Shown here: piece after piece, positions 29,102-38,181 of the stretch
Numbering within the stretch: position 1 is the first letter of the stretch
Layout of the letters: the number at the start of each line of letters is the position of its first letter
NCBI RefSeq assembly: GCF_002101595.1
Contig: NZ_LQOM01000033.1
Location: forward strand, 62,001-126,000
DNA length: 64,000 bases
From: Mycobacterium celatum
GTDB taxonomy: Bacteria; Actinomycetota; Actinomycetes; Mycobacteriales; Mycobacteriaceae
Direction of reading: 5' to 3'
The notes under the pieces: generated by a model
The model's database searches: none
The model's input: the letters and a program-made list of their open reading frames with translations, nothing else
Told to the model about the DNA's origin: nothing
Position numbers and translations under genes: made by a program

Positions 29102-30698
29102 GGCGACTATCCCGGCGAAACGCCAGCACGCTGCCGTCGCCGTCGGCCGACACATACAGGGTGCCGTCAGGCCCGGCGGCCACACCCGCGAACGGGCCTT
29201 GCGGCCCGGAGAACGGCGGCATGCCCTTCAGCGGTTTGGGCACCACCCCGGGCGGGGCGCCGACCGGCAGGTCGGCGGCGATGGTGCGACGGGTCCGGTC
29301 CGCGAGATCGAACTCGACCAGCTCCTTGGCGTCGGCGTCGACCACATATAACTGCCGGCCGCGCACCAGGATCCCTTGCGGCCGGCGCAAACCGTCGAGC
29401 ACCGTCTCGGTGCGCGACCCACTCACCTTGAGCACCCGGCCGGCGCCCGCCTCGGAGACCAGACAACCCCCGTCGGGGGCAATCGCCACACCCACGGGAT
29501 CCTGGAGCCCGGCGGCGAGCACCTCGACCTGCCCCGCCCGGACTGACAGCACCCGGCCCGTTCCCAATTCGGCGACCACGACGGCGTCGCCGGCCACCGC
29601 CACGCCGTACAGCTGGTCGAAACCGTCGGCCAGCACGGTGCTTTCGCTGTCGGCGTGGCGGTACCGCGACACCTGGCCGCCCGACGTGGTGACGACGAAC
29701 TCGCCCGCACCCGTCGGCGCCAGGCCGCGCAGGAAGCCCGGGTAGCCGGGGCTGAACAGCATGCCCACCGTCTGCAAAGCGCCGCCCGGACGCAGCACGT
29801 AAAAGTAAGTGCCGTCGGCGATATAGAGGTTGCCGTCCGCGCCGACGGCCAGATCCAGCGGCCAGTTCAGCCCGCCCGGCAACACCGTGTGCGTCGCCCC
29901 GTCGTCGGAGATTTCGGTGATCTCGCCGGTGAAGTTCGAGACGAATATCCGATCACCAACGAGGGTGACGTTGTCCAGGCCGGGGTTGAGGTCCGCCAGA
30001 ACCGTCTGCTCGCCGCGCCGGGGGTCGATCCGCAATACCTGGCCGCTGTGCACCTGGGTGGAGACGATGCGACCCGCAGCGTCGAATTTCACCGAGTCGG
30101 GAACACCGAGACCGGCCGCGACACGCTGCGGCTCACCGCCGTCGAGGTCGATCCGCCAGATCTCGTTGGCGCCCATCACCGGGAAGTACAGCAACCCGTC
30201 GGGGCCGACCTCCATCGCGTTCGGTGACGGGATGTTCTCCAAAAGCACCCGCGGCGCGCCGCCGTTCAGGTCGAGTTCGAGAAGCCGCCCGCCGTCCCGG
30301 CATTCGCCGACGAACAACCGGCCGCCGTGAAGCGTGATGCCGTTGGCGCTCGGGATGTCGTCGCGCAGAATCCGGGTGTCGCCGTTGGGGTTTCGGACGC
30401 TGACCCGCCCGTCCATCACCTCGGTGGCGTAGAGATTGCCGCGCGGGTCGAACGCCACGTCGTCGGGTGCGACGATGTCGCCGCCTTTGGCGCTGACGGT
30501 TTCCAGCCGGCCGCTACCGAGGTCGAGCGCGCTGATCTGGCTGCCGGTGACCTGCGCGATGTAGATCCGGCCGTCCGGTCCGGTGCGCAGCCCGTTGGCG
30601 CCGAACAGCCGGCTTGGCGGCGTGAGTCGTTCCAGCCGCCAGCCCTCGGCGAGCTGCGGCGCAGTCCCGGCCGGGTAGCGGCCGTCATCCTGCGACAT
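29094..30698 (-). CDS. SMP-30/gluconolactonase-like beta-propeller protein
   Basis: A 534-aa protein built of repeated ~40-residue blades with the recurring pattern DGRIYIA / GRIV / NLYATEV, typical of SGL/NHL-type six-bladed propellers. No signal peptide or membrane segment is visible. Members include metal-dependent lactonases and virginiamycin-lyase-like proteins. As the first gene of the leftward arm opposite a Baeyer-Villiger monooxygenase, a lactone-hydrolase role is attractive, but the length (family lactonases are near 300 aa) suggests a double propeller or another function. Confidence 0.75.
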   Translation of the reverse strand: MSQDDGRYPAGTAPQLAEGWRLERLTPPSRLFGANGLRTGPDGRIYIAQVTGSQISALDLGSGRLETVSAKGGDIVAPDDVAFDPRGNLYATEVMDGRVSVRNPNGDTRILRDDIPSANGITLHGGRLFVGECRDGGRLLELDLNGGAPRVLLENIPSPNAMEVGPDGLLYFPVMGANEIWRIDLDGGEPQRVAAGLGVPDSVKFDAAGRIVSTQVHSGQVLRIDPRRGEQTVLADLNPGLDNVTLVGDRIFVSNFTGEITEISDDGATHTVLPGGLNWPLDLAVGADGNLYIADGTYFYVLRPGGALQTVGMLFSPGYPGFLRGLAPTGAGEFVVTTSGGQVSRYRHADSESTVLADGFDQLYGVAVAGDAVVVAELGTGRVLSVRAGQVEVLAAGLQDPVGVAIAPDGGCLVSEAGAGRVLKVSGSRTETVLDGLRRPQGILVRGRQLYVVDADAKELVEFDLADRTRRTIAADLPVGAPPGVVPKPLKGMPPFSGPQGPFAGVAAGPDGTLYVSADGDGSVLAFRRDSRHG

Positions 30699-30750
30699 CG
30701 GCGATGGTCTCCCATTGATCAGGTCGGCGACAGAACGCTAGCAACCAGAG

Positions 30751-30763
30751 TTGGTCCATACAA
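30751..30763 (-). promoter_or_regulatory. Candidate GntR operator 1
   Basis: Read on the minus strand this is TTGTATGGACCAA, 53 nt upstream of the propeller gene start. It nearly matches the palindrome at 30921 (TTGTCTGGACAA on the same strand). Both contain GT(A/C)TGGAC, one base away from the HutC-type consensus GTNTANAC as recalled. Assignment to the adjacent GntR regulator is inference. Confidence 0.5.
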
Positions 30764-30866
30764 TAGCCGCCTTTCGATGACGGACCCGGTGCTGCGCGAC
30801 GTCGTCCGTTTGACCCGGCCGACGAGAACGCCCAGTCTTGACCCCGCAGCAGCCCTGGTGAATTAT

Positions 30867-30885
30867 GTTCTGCATACTGTAGAAC
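30867..30885. promoter_or_regulatory. Inverted repeat in divergent promoter region
   Basis: GTTCT-N9-AGAAC is a perfect short inverted repeat with partly matching flanks (TATG on the left, CATA on the right) midway between the two candidate GntR operators. It may be a binding site for a second regulator or part of the rightward promoter. Confidence 0.3.
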
Positions 30886-30920
30886 CATATTCTTCAGGTG
30901 GCAGCGGAGAGAACGAATAC

Positions 30921-30932
30921 TTGTCCAGACAA
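30921..30932. promoter_or_regulatory. Candidate GntR operator 2
   Basis: TTGTC-CA-GACAA is a perfect palindrome 47 nt upstream of the first gene of the rightward catabolic arm. It shares the core of the site at 30751, placing one copy next to each divergent promoter, as expected for a repressor controlling both arms. Confidence 0.55.
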
Positions 30933-30979
30933 TTGATTACCGCAGGTGACGGCGGCCGTGCGCGCCGGAGAGGTTTGAC

Positions 30980-32683
30980 ATGGCCGTGAAGGTGTACGAG
31001 CGCATCCTGGACCTCTTCGAAGCAGAGGGCATCAAAACCCTCTTCGGCATCCCCGACCCGAATTTCGTGCACCTGTTCCATGCCGCGGAGCAGCGCGGCT
31101 GGGATGTCGTTGCGCCGCATCACGAAGAGTGTGCGGGGTTCATGGCCGACGCGGTGTGGCGCATGACCGGCAAGCCGGGGTTGTGTATCGGCACGCTCGG
31201 GCCGGGTCTGGCCAATCTGGCCGGGGCCATGATGTGCGCGAAAGTCGAGAATTCCCCGGTCATTTTCCTGGGCGGGCAGCGGGCCCGGATCACCGAGCAG
31301 CGGGTGCGCCGTGGCCGGATTCAGTTCGTGTCGCAGATACCGCTGCTCGCGCCGTCGGTGAAATATGCCGCCAGCATCGAATACGCGGACCAGTCCGACG
31401 AGATCGTGCGAGAAGCGCTGCGCAGCGCGCAGACGGGCACGCCGGGACCGGCCTACATCGAGTATCCGGCGCATGTGATCCAGCAAGAACTCGACGTGCC
31501 CGCGCCGTTGCCGCCGCAGGCCTACCGCGTGGTCAATCAGGGCGCCAGCGCGCAGATGGTCGACAAGGCTGTGGAGCTGATCCGGAAGGCCGACCGGCCG
31601 ATTCTTCTGGTCGGGCACGCGGTGCAGTGCGCGCGGGCCGGTGAATCGGTCGAGGCGCTCGCAAAGCTGGTGAACTGCCCGGTGATCCAGACGTCGGGCG
31701 GCACGGCGTTCATCAAGGGCATCGAGGATCGCACGTTCCCGTACGGCTTTTCGCCCTCGGCCGTCGAGGCGGTGGTGGCCTCCGATCTGTGCATCGCGAT
31801 CGGCACCGAGCTCGGCGAGCCGGTGCACTACGGCAAGGGACGGCACTGGTCCGCCAACGACGCCAACCGCAAGTGGATCTGCGTGGAGCTCGACCCCAAA
31901 GCGATCGGCGTCAACCGACCGATCGACGCGCCGCTGGTCGGGGATCTGCGCGCGATCGTTCCCCAGCTCGTGGAGGCGCTCAAGGATTCGCCGCGGCCGG
32001 CGTCCCCGGATCTCGACGGCTGGGTGAGCCGCGATGCGGCGCGGATCGCCGAGCTCGCCGAAACCGCGCCGGCGCAAACACCGGTGCACACAGCGCGTTT
32101 CGTGGTGGAGGCGACGAAAGCGTTTCCCGCCGACGGCATTCTCGTCCGCGACGGCGGCGCGACCGTCATCTTCCAATGGACTTACTCGCAGGCCAAGCCG
32201 CACGACGTCATCTGGAACCAGAACTTCGGTCACATCGGAACGGGGCTGCCCTACGCCGTCGGCGCGTCGGTCGCCGACGGCCGCAACCGGCCGGTGATGC
32301 TGCTCACCAGCGACTCTTCGTTCATGTTTCACATCGCGGAGCTGGAAACCGCTGCGCGCCTTTGCCTGCCGCTGGTGTGCGTGGTGGGCGTCGACTACCA
32401 GTGGGGCCTGGAGGTGGGTGTGTACAAGCGGACCTTCGGTCAGGGGTCGTTGGAGACCGGCGTGCACTGGAGCAAAGACGTGCGGTTCGACAAGATCGCC
32501 GAAGGTTTCGGGTGTCACGGCGAATACGTGGAGCGTGGTGAGGACATCGGGCCCGCGATCGAACGCGCCTACGCCAGCGGCAAGGTCGGCGTCATCCATG
32601 TGCCCATCGATCCGAAGGTGAATTCTGAGGAGATGCCCAGCTACGACGAGTTCCGGACCTGGTATGCCGAAGGGACCCAGTGA
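30980..32683 (+). CDS. Thiamine-diphosphate-dependent enzyme (decarboxylase/lyase family)
   Basis: A 567-aa three-domain ThDP enzyme of the acetolactate synthase / oxalyl-CoA decarboxylase / benzoylformate decarboxylase superfamily. The catalytic Glu is in HHEECAGFMADA near residue 50, with GTLGPGLANL after it. The C-terminal cofactor motif, usually GDG...N, reads SDS with VDYQWG at the second Asn position, which is unusual. First gene of the rightward arm, overlapping the ALDH by 1 nt. A 2-oxoacid decarboxylase or 2-hydroxyacyl-CoA lyase giving an aldehyde to the next enzyme is a good working idea. Confidence 0.82.
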   Translation: MAVKVYERILDLFEAEGIKTLFGIPDPNFVHLFHAAEQRGWDVVAPHHEECAGFMADAVWRMTGKPGLCIGTLGPGLANLAGAMMCAKVENSPVIFLGGQRARITEQRVRRGRIQFVSQIPLLAPSVKYAASIEYADQSDEIVREALRSAQTGTPGPAYIEYPAHVIQQELDVPAPLPPQAYRVVNQGASAQMVDKAVELIRKADRPILLVGHAVQCARAGESVEALAKLVNCPVIQTSGGTAFIKGIEDRTFPYGFSPSAVEAVVASDLCIAIGTELGEPVHYGKGRHWSANDANRKWICVELDPKAIGVNRPIDAPLVGDLRAIVPQLVEALKDSPRPASPDLDGWVSRDAARIAELAETAPAQTPVHTARFVVEATKAFPADGILVRDGGATVIFQWTYSQAKPHDVIWNQNFGHIGTGLPYAVGASVADGRNRPVMLLTSDSSFMFHIAELETAARLCLPLVCVVGVDYQWGLEVGVYKRTFGQGSLETGVHWSKDVRFDKIAEGFGCHGEYVERGEDIGPAIERAYASGKVGVIHVPIDPKVNSEEMPSYDEFRTWYAEGTQ

Positions 32684-34116
32684 TGCGTGAATGCCTCGAG
32701 TTCTACATCGACGGCGGGTGGTGCAAGCCCGCCGAGCCGAAGACCGTGGACGTCGAAAACCCGGCGACCGAGCAGGTGTGCGGAAAGGTCGCGGTCGGCT
32801 CACCCGCCGACGTCGACCGGGCGGTCGCGGCCGCCAGGAAGGCCTTTCCCGCCTGGTCGCAGACCACCCGGGAGGAACGGCTCGACGTCCTGCAACGAAT
32901 CCTGACCGAATACCAGAAGCGCGCCGGTGACCTCGCCGCGGCGATCACCGAAGAGATGGGCGCGCCGGCCGCGCTGGCCGCCGGCCCGCAGGTCGGGCTG
33001 GGGCTCGGCCATGTCAGCACCGCCATCGAAGTGTTGAAATCATTCGCATTCTCAGAGCAGCGGGGCGCGACGCTGGTGGTGCGCGAGCCGATCGGGGTCT
33101 GCGGGCTGATCACGCCGTGGAACTGGCCGATGAATCAGGTTGCCGTGAAGGTCTTTCCGGCACTGGCGGCCGGGTGCACGACGGTGCTCAAGCCGTCGGA
33201 GATCGCGCCGCTCTCGGCGCACATCTTCGCCGAGATCCTGCATGCCGCTGGCGTTCCGGCCGGTGTGTTCAACCTTGTGCACGGCGACGGCCCGACTGTC
33301 GGCGTCGCACTGGCGAGTCACCCTGACGTGGACATGATCTCGTTCACCGGCTCCACCCGGGCCGGCGTCGAAATCGCCAGAAACGCAGCGCCGACGGTCA
33401 AGCGGGTAACTCAGGAGCTGGGCGGCAAGGGCCCCAACATCATCCTCGACGACGCGGCCTTCGCCGATCACGTCAGTGCGGGCGTGGCCAACATGATGAG
33501 CAACTCCGGCCAATCCTGCAGCGCCCCGTCACGCATGCTCGTGCCCACCGCCCGGATGGCGGAAGCCGCCGAAATCGCCCGAGACGCAACCGAAAAGCTC
33601 ACGGTCGGCGATCCTACCACCGACGTCGCACTCGGCCCGGTGGTCTCCGGAGCGCAATTCGAGAAGATCCAGTCGCTGATCCAGAAAGGAATCGACGAGG
33701 GCGCCAGGCTGGTCACCGGCGGCACCGGACGGCCCGACGGGCTGCAAACCGGCTACTACGTCAAGCCCACCGTCTTCGCCGACGTCACCAACGACATGAC
33801 GATCGCCCGCGAAGAGATATTCGGCCCGGTGCTGTGCATCCTGGGCTACGACAGCCTGGAGGAGGCCGTCGAAATCGCCAACGACACCGACTACGGTCTG
33901 GCCGGTTACGTCGCGGCCACCGATCTCGACAAGGCCCGGGCGCTTGCCCGCCGGCTGCGGTCGGGCTGGGTGGTGATCAACGACGGATTCGACTTCCACG
34001 CCGGGTTCGGCGGGTACAAGCGCAGCGGCAACGGACGCGAGTGGGGCGAGCCGGGTTTCCACGAATACCTGGAAACCAAGTCGATTCTCGGCTACGCGCC
34101 CGCCCCGGCTGGCTAG
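32683..34116 (+). CDS. NAD(P)-dependent aldehyde dehydrogenase
   Basis: A 477-aa aldehyde dehydrogenase with all catalytic parts: TPWNWPMNQ and the cofactor Lys in LKPSE, the general-base Glu in QELGGKGP, and the nucleophile Cys in GQSCSAP; EEIFGPV is near the end. It is coupled to the ThDP enzyme (ATG at 32683 overlaps the stop by 1 nt; a GTG one codon earlier is possible), so it probably oxidises the aldehyde formed by that enzyme. Followed after 3 nt by an SDR. Confidence 0.92.
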   Translation: MRECLEFYIDGGWCKPAEPKTVDVENPATEQVCGKVAVGSPADVDRAVAAARKAFPAWSQTTREERLDVLQRILTEYQKRAGDLAAAITEEMGAPAALAAGPQVGLGLGHVSTAIEVLKSFAFSEQRGATLVVREPIGVCGLITPWNWPMNQVAVKVFPALAAGCTTVLKPSEIAPLSAHIFAEILHAAGVPAGVFNLVHGDGPTVGVALASHPDVDMISFTGSTRAGVEIARNAAPTVKRVTQELGGKGPNIILDDAAFADHVSAGVANMMSNSGQSCSAPSRMLVPTARMAEAAEIARDATEKLTVGDPTTDVALGPVVSGAQFEKIQSLIQKGIDEGARLVTGGTGRPDGLQTGYYVKPTVFADVTNDMTIAREEIFGPVLCILGYDSLEEAVEIANDTDYGLAGYVAATDLDKARALARRLRSGWVVINDGFDFHAGFGGYKRSGNGREWGEPGFHEYLETKSILGYAPAPAG

Positions 34117-34119
34117 GTC

Positions 34120-34998
34120 ATGGACGATCTCCTGAAACTCGACGGCCGCATCGTGGTGGTGTCCGGCGCGGGCGGCGGCGGCATCGGGACGATGGTGACC
34201 CGTATGGCGGCCGAGGCGGGAGCCACCGTCATCGCGGTGAGCCGATCCAAGGAGAACCTCGACGAACACGTTGCGCCGTTGGCGCAGCAGGGGTTGTCGG
34301 TCATCCCCGTCGCCGCCGACGCGTCGACCGACGAGGGCATCGGCGCCGTGATCGAGCAGACCCGCGCCACCGCGGGTGACCTGTACGGCTTGGTCAACGT
34401 CGCCGGCGGCGCCGACCCGTCGACCTGGATGCCCTCGACGCGGGTGAGCCGCAGCGACTGGCGAGAGTTGTTCACCGCCAACCTCGAAACCGCGTTCTTC
34501 ATGAGCCGGGCCGTCGCCGCGGAACTGAAGAAACACGGCAAGCCCGGCTCGATTGTCTCGATCGCCTCCATCAGCGGAATGAACACCGCGCCGTTCCACA
34601 TCGCCTACGGAACCGCCAAGGCGGCGGTGACGGCGATGACCCGCACCATGGCGCTCGAACTGGCCGCCGACAATATCCGGGTCAACGCGATAGCGCCGGG
34701 GGTCACCGAGACGGCGGCATCGCACACCTACGTCGACGAAGATCCCGAACGCGATCGCCGGGCAATCGCGATGGGCCGCCGCGGCCGGCCCGAAGAACAG
34801 GCCGGCGCCATCCTGTTCCTGCTGTCGGATCTGTCCAGCTACATCACCGGGCAGACGCTGCTCGTCGACGGCGGGCTGAGCCTGAAATGGAGCCACCTCG
34901 ACGCGGACAACACCTCACTGTTTCTCAAGGACGAAACCTTCCGCGCGGCCATAAAACGTTGGGACGACACGGATTCAGGAGGAGGCGATGAGCGCTAA
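34120..34998 (+). CDS. Short-chain dehydrogenase/reductase
   Basis: A 292-aa SDR. The Gly-rich loop reads SGAGGGGIG, NVAGG replaces the usual NNAG, and the catalytic YGTAK is near residue 166; the ending LLVDGGLSL is standard. About 40 extra C-terminal residues follow. It lies 3 nt after the ALDH and its 3' end overlaps the Rieske gene by 11 nt. It probably oxidises the hydroxyl group made by the oxygenase, giving the ketone for the Baeyer-Villiger enzyme. Confidence 0.85.
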   Translation: MDDLLKLDGRIVVVSGAGGGGIGTMVTRMAAEAGATVIAVSRSKENLDEHVAPLAQQGLSVIPVAADASTDEGIGAVIEQTRATAGDLYGLVNVAGGADPSTWMPSTRVSRSDWRELFTANLETAFFMSRAVAAELKKHGKPGSIVSIASISGMNTAPFHIAYGTAKAAVTAMTRTMALELAADNIRVNAIAPGVTETAASHTYVDEDPERDRRAIAMGRRGRPEEQAGAILFLLSDLSSYITGQTLLVDGGLSLKWSHLDADNTSLFLKDETFRAAIKRWDDTDSGGGDER

Positions 34999-36343
34999 CA
35001 GCGACGAGTTATCCGCACCGATGACAATCGGGGTCGACGCCTACATCTCCGAAAGCTATGCCCGCGCCGAGCGCGACAAGCTATGGCGAAAAGTGTGGCA
35101 GCAGGTGGGCCGGGTCGAAGAGCTCCCGGAGGTGGGCAGCTACCTCACCTACGACATCCTCGACGACTCGATCATCGTCGTCCGCACCGGGCCCGACGAG
35201 TTCAAGGCCCACCACAACGTGTGCATGCACCGCGGCCGCCGGCTCATCGACACCCCGGCCGGCGCCAAGAACGCGTGCGGGCGGGCGAAAAAGTCGTTCG
35301 TGTGCGGATTCCACGGCTGGACATACGGATTGGACGGCGCGTGCACCTATATCCGCGAGCAGCCCGACTGGCAGGGCGCGCTGACCGCCGAGAACACCCA
35401 CCTGGCAAGCGTGAAGGTCGACACCTGGGGCGGCTGGCTGTGGGTCAACATGGATCCCGAGTGCGAGCCGCTGATGGACTACCTGCATCCGGCCGCGAAA
35501 ATCCTCGACCCGTTCGGCCTGGAGAACATGCGCTACAAGTGGCGGCGGTGGCTGCACTTCGACTGCAACTGGAAGGTCGCGATGGAGGCCTTCAACGAGA
35601 CCTACCACGTCGCGACGACACATCCGGAGTTCAACAAGTTCGGCGAATTCAAGGGCTGGGCCAAGGCGCAGGGCAAGCACAGCAACATCGGCTACGACGC
35701 GCCCGACGAACTCGAGGCCACCAAGTCCAAGGTCCGGCTGGGGACCGGCACCGACCCGCGGGTGTCTACAGCGGAGATGCAGCTCTACACGCTGCAGGAA
35801 ACCAACGCCACCACCACCCAGACCCTGGTGAACGCCGCGCTGCGGCTGGTCGACGAACTACCCGAGGGCACCCCGGCCGACAAGGTCCTCGAACACTGGC
35901 TGTCCTCGGCACGCCGCGACGACGCCGCCCGCGGCGTGATCTGGCCGACGATCCCGCCCGACGTGCTGGGGCAGAGCGGAACCGCGTGGCAGATCTTCCC
36001 GAACTTCCAGATCGGGCAGGGCCTGACCAGCGCGCTGTGCTACAGCGCCCGGCCCGACCCGAGCTACGACCCCAACAAGTGCATCTTCGAGGTCGCGGTC
36101 TTCGAGCTCTTCCCCAAAGGCCAAGAGCCGCAGACGGAGTGGGTCCACACACCGGTGGGTGACAGGAACTGGCTGTCCGTCCTGCCGCAGGACTTCTCCA
36201 ACATGGCCGCGGTGCAGCAGGGCATGAAATCCCTCGGTTTTCCTGGCACCAAGCCCAACCCGTACCGCGAACGCAGCACCGTCAACCTGCACTACCAGCT
36301 GTCGAAATACATGGGGACCGGCGAACCGAAGGAACTTGCGTGA
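34988..36343 (+). CDS. Rieske non-haem iron oxygenase, alpha subunit
   Basis: A 451-aa ring-hydroxylating oxygenase large subunit. The Rieske [2Fe-2S] ligands appear as CMH near 76 and CGFH near 101. The mononuclear iron site appears as FNETYHVATTHPEF, with the two His ligands, and a later Asp is expected. A strong AGGAGG site precedes the ATG inside the end of the SDR gene. No ferredoxin, reductase or beta subunit is encoded anywhere in the cluster, so it must borrow electrons from elsewhere. Substrate unknown. Confidence 0.9.
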   Translation: MSANSDELSAPMTIGVDAYISESYARAERDKLWRKVWQQVGRVEELPEVGSYLTYDILDDSIIVVRTGPDEFKAHHNVCMHRGRRLIDTPAGAKNACGRAKKSFVCGFHGWTYGLDGACTYIREQPDWQGALTAENTHLASVKVDTWGGWLWVNMDPECEPLMDYLHPAAKILDPFGLENMRYKWRRWLHFDCNWKVAMEAFNETYHVATTHPEFNKFGEFKGWAKAQGKHSNIGYDAPDELEATKSKVRLGTGTDPRVSTAEMQLYTLQETNATTTQTLVNAALRLVDELPEGTPADKVLEHWLSSARRDDAARGVIWPTIPPDVLGQSGTAWQIFPNFQIGQGLTSALCYSARPDPSYDPNKCIFEVAVFELFPKGQEPQTEWVHTPVGDRNWLSVLPQDFSNMAAVQQGMKSLGFPGTKPNPYRERSTVNLHYQLSKYMGTGEPKELA

Positions 36344-38181
36344 CCCACTCGACCTGCGAGCCGACACAGACGCCGGACGACGTCGACATCCCCGCGCTGC
36401 GGGAAAAATACCGGCAAGAGCGCGAAAAACGGCTCCGCCCGGAGGGTTCCAAGCAGTACATCGCCCTCGAGGACGACTTCGCGGGCTACTACGAAACCGA
36501 TCCGTACACACCGGTGGCGCCCCGCGACCCGATCTGCGCGGACATCGACGTCGCGGTACTGGGCGGGGGTTTCGGCGGGTTGCTGTCGGCCGCCCATTTG
36601 AAGAAGGCCGGCGTCGACGATGTCCGGATCATCGAGCTGGGTGGAGACTTCGGCGGGGTGTGGTACTGGAACCGCTATCCGGGCATCCAGTGCGACAACG
36701 AATCGTACTGCTACATACCGATGCTCGAAGAGCTCGACTATATGCCGACGAAGAAGTTCGCCGACGGCGCCGAGATCTACGAGCACTGCCGGCGGATCGG
36801 AAAGCATTTCGGCCTCTACGACTCCGCGATCTTCTCCACCCAGGTGCGCACGCTGCGCTGGGACGAGGAGATCAAGCGCTGGCGGATCACCACCAACCGC
36901 GACGACGACATCCGCGCGCGGTTCGTCGTGATGGCCTCGGGACCCTTTCACCGCCCGAAGCTGCCCGGCATCCCGGGAATCAAGGACTTCAAGGGCCACA
37001 GCTTCCACTCGTCGCGGTGGGACTACAACTACACCGGCGGGGACACCACCGGCGGGCTGCGCAAGCTGGCCGACAAGCGTGTGGCCGTCATCGGCACGGG
37101 GGCCACGGCGATCCAGATCGTGCCCTACCTGGGCCGTGATGCCAAGCACCTCTACGTGTTTCAGCGCACACCGTCGTCGGTGGATGTGCGCAACAACGCG
37201 CCGACCGATCCCGAATGGGTGAAGTCGCTGAAGCCGGGCTGGCAGAAGGAGCGGCAACGCAACTTTCACGCGTGGACGTTCGAGGGCATGGCGCTGGGCC
37301 AGCCGGATCTGGTCTGCGACTTCTGGACCGAGCTCGGCCGCAATACCGCGGCGCGAGTGCTTGCGCTGGAAGATCCCGCGTCGCTGACGCCCGAGCAGTT
37401 CATGGCGATCCGGGAAGAAGAAGACTACAAGGTGATGGAGCGGCTGCGCCGCCGCATCGACGCCATTGTCGAGGATCCGCAGACCGCCGAAGCGCTCAAG
37501 CCCTACTACCGATTCCTCTGCAAGAGACCGCTTTCCAACGATGAATACCTGTCGACCTTCAACCGGCCCAACGTGACACTGGTCGACGTGTCGTCGTCCA
37601 AGGGGGTGGAACGGATCACCGAGAAGGGGATCGTCGCCAACGGCGTCGAGTACGAAGTGGATTGCATCATCTACGCCAGCGGCTTCGAGATCACCACCGA
37701 GATCAGCCGCCGCTACTCGATCGACACCATCGAAGGCCGCGACGGCCTGTCGCTGTTCGACTACTGGCGTGACGGGTACAAGACGCTGCACGGGATGACC
37801 AGCGTGGGCTTTCCGAACCAGTTCTTCACCGGCTTCACCCAAGTGGGCATCTCGGCCAACATCGCCGCCAACTACGAGCTGCAGGGCGAGCACATCGCCT
37901 ACATCATCGCCGAGGCGCTGGCCCGCGGCGCGACGACCGTCGAACCGAGCCGGGAGGCGCAGGACGCGTGGTGCAAGACGATTCGCGAGACCGCTGTCGA
38001 CAATTCGGCGTTCGACGCGCAATGCACGCCCGGCTACTACAACAACGAAGGCGGCGGTGGTGGCGAAGGCATCCGGTCCCATCTGGGCGAGCCGTACGGT
38101 CCGGGTTTCTATGCCTTCGGCGACCTGCTGGCGCAGTGGCGCGCAAAGGGCGACCTCGAGGGCCTGGTGCTGGGAATATGA
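36340..38181 (+). CDS. Type I Baeyer-Villiger monooxygenase
   Basis: A 613-aa FAD/NADPH monooxygenase. The FAD Rossmann motif GGGFGG is near residue 74, the Baeyer-Villiger fingerprint FKGHSFHSSRWD near 220, and the NADPH-binding GTGATAIQ near 252. An N-terminal extension of ~60 residues is seen, as in cyclopentadecanone- and steroid-type enzymes. The GTG start overlaps the Rieske stop (GTGA). It would insert oxygen next to a ketone to give an ester or lactone. Confidence 0.92.
   Translation: MTHSTCEPTQTPDDVDIPALREKYRQEREKRLRPEGSKQYIALEDDFAGYYETDPYTPVAPRDPICADIDVAVLGGGFGGLLSAAHLKKAGVDDVRIIELGGDFGGVWYWNRYPGIQCDNESYCYIPMLEELDYMPTKKFADGAEIYEHCRRIGKHFGLYDSAIFSTQVRTLRWDEEIKRWRITTNRDDDIRARFVVMASGPFHRPKLPGIPGIKDFKGHSFHSSRWDYNYTGGDTTGGLRKLADKRVAVIGTGATAIQIVPYLGRDAKHLYVFQRTPSSVDVRNNAPTDPEWVKSLKPGWQKERQRNFHAWTFEGMALGQPDLVCDFWTELGRNTAARVLALEDPASLTPEQFMAIREEEDYKVMERLRRRIDAIVEDPQTAEALKPYYRFLCKRPLSNDEYLSTFNRPNVTLVDVSSSKGVERITEKGIVANGVEYEVDCIIYASGFEITTEISRRYSIDTIEGRDGLSLFDYWRDGYKTLHGMTSVGFPNQFFTGFTQVGISANIAANYELQGEHIAYIIAEALARGATTVEPSREAQDAWCKTIRETAVDNSAFDAQCTPGYYNNEGGGGGEGIRSHLGEPYGPGFYAFGDLLAQWRAKGDLEGLVLGI

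Noticed and set aside
30980..32683. Calling the ThDP enzyme OxcA (oxalyl-CoA decarboxylase, Rv0118c).
   Set aside because: H37Rv has oxcA in the wider syntenic region, but here the gene is in a Rieske/BVMO operon and its cofactor motif differs, so the specific name is not supported.
30863..32803. A 646-codon minus-strand open frame opposite the ThDP enzyme.
   Set aside because: Shadow of the ThDP enzyme and the start of the ALDH; no ribosome site or family motif.
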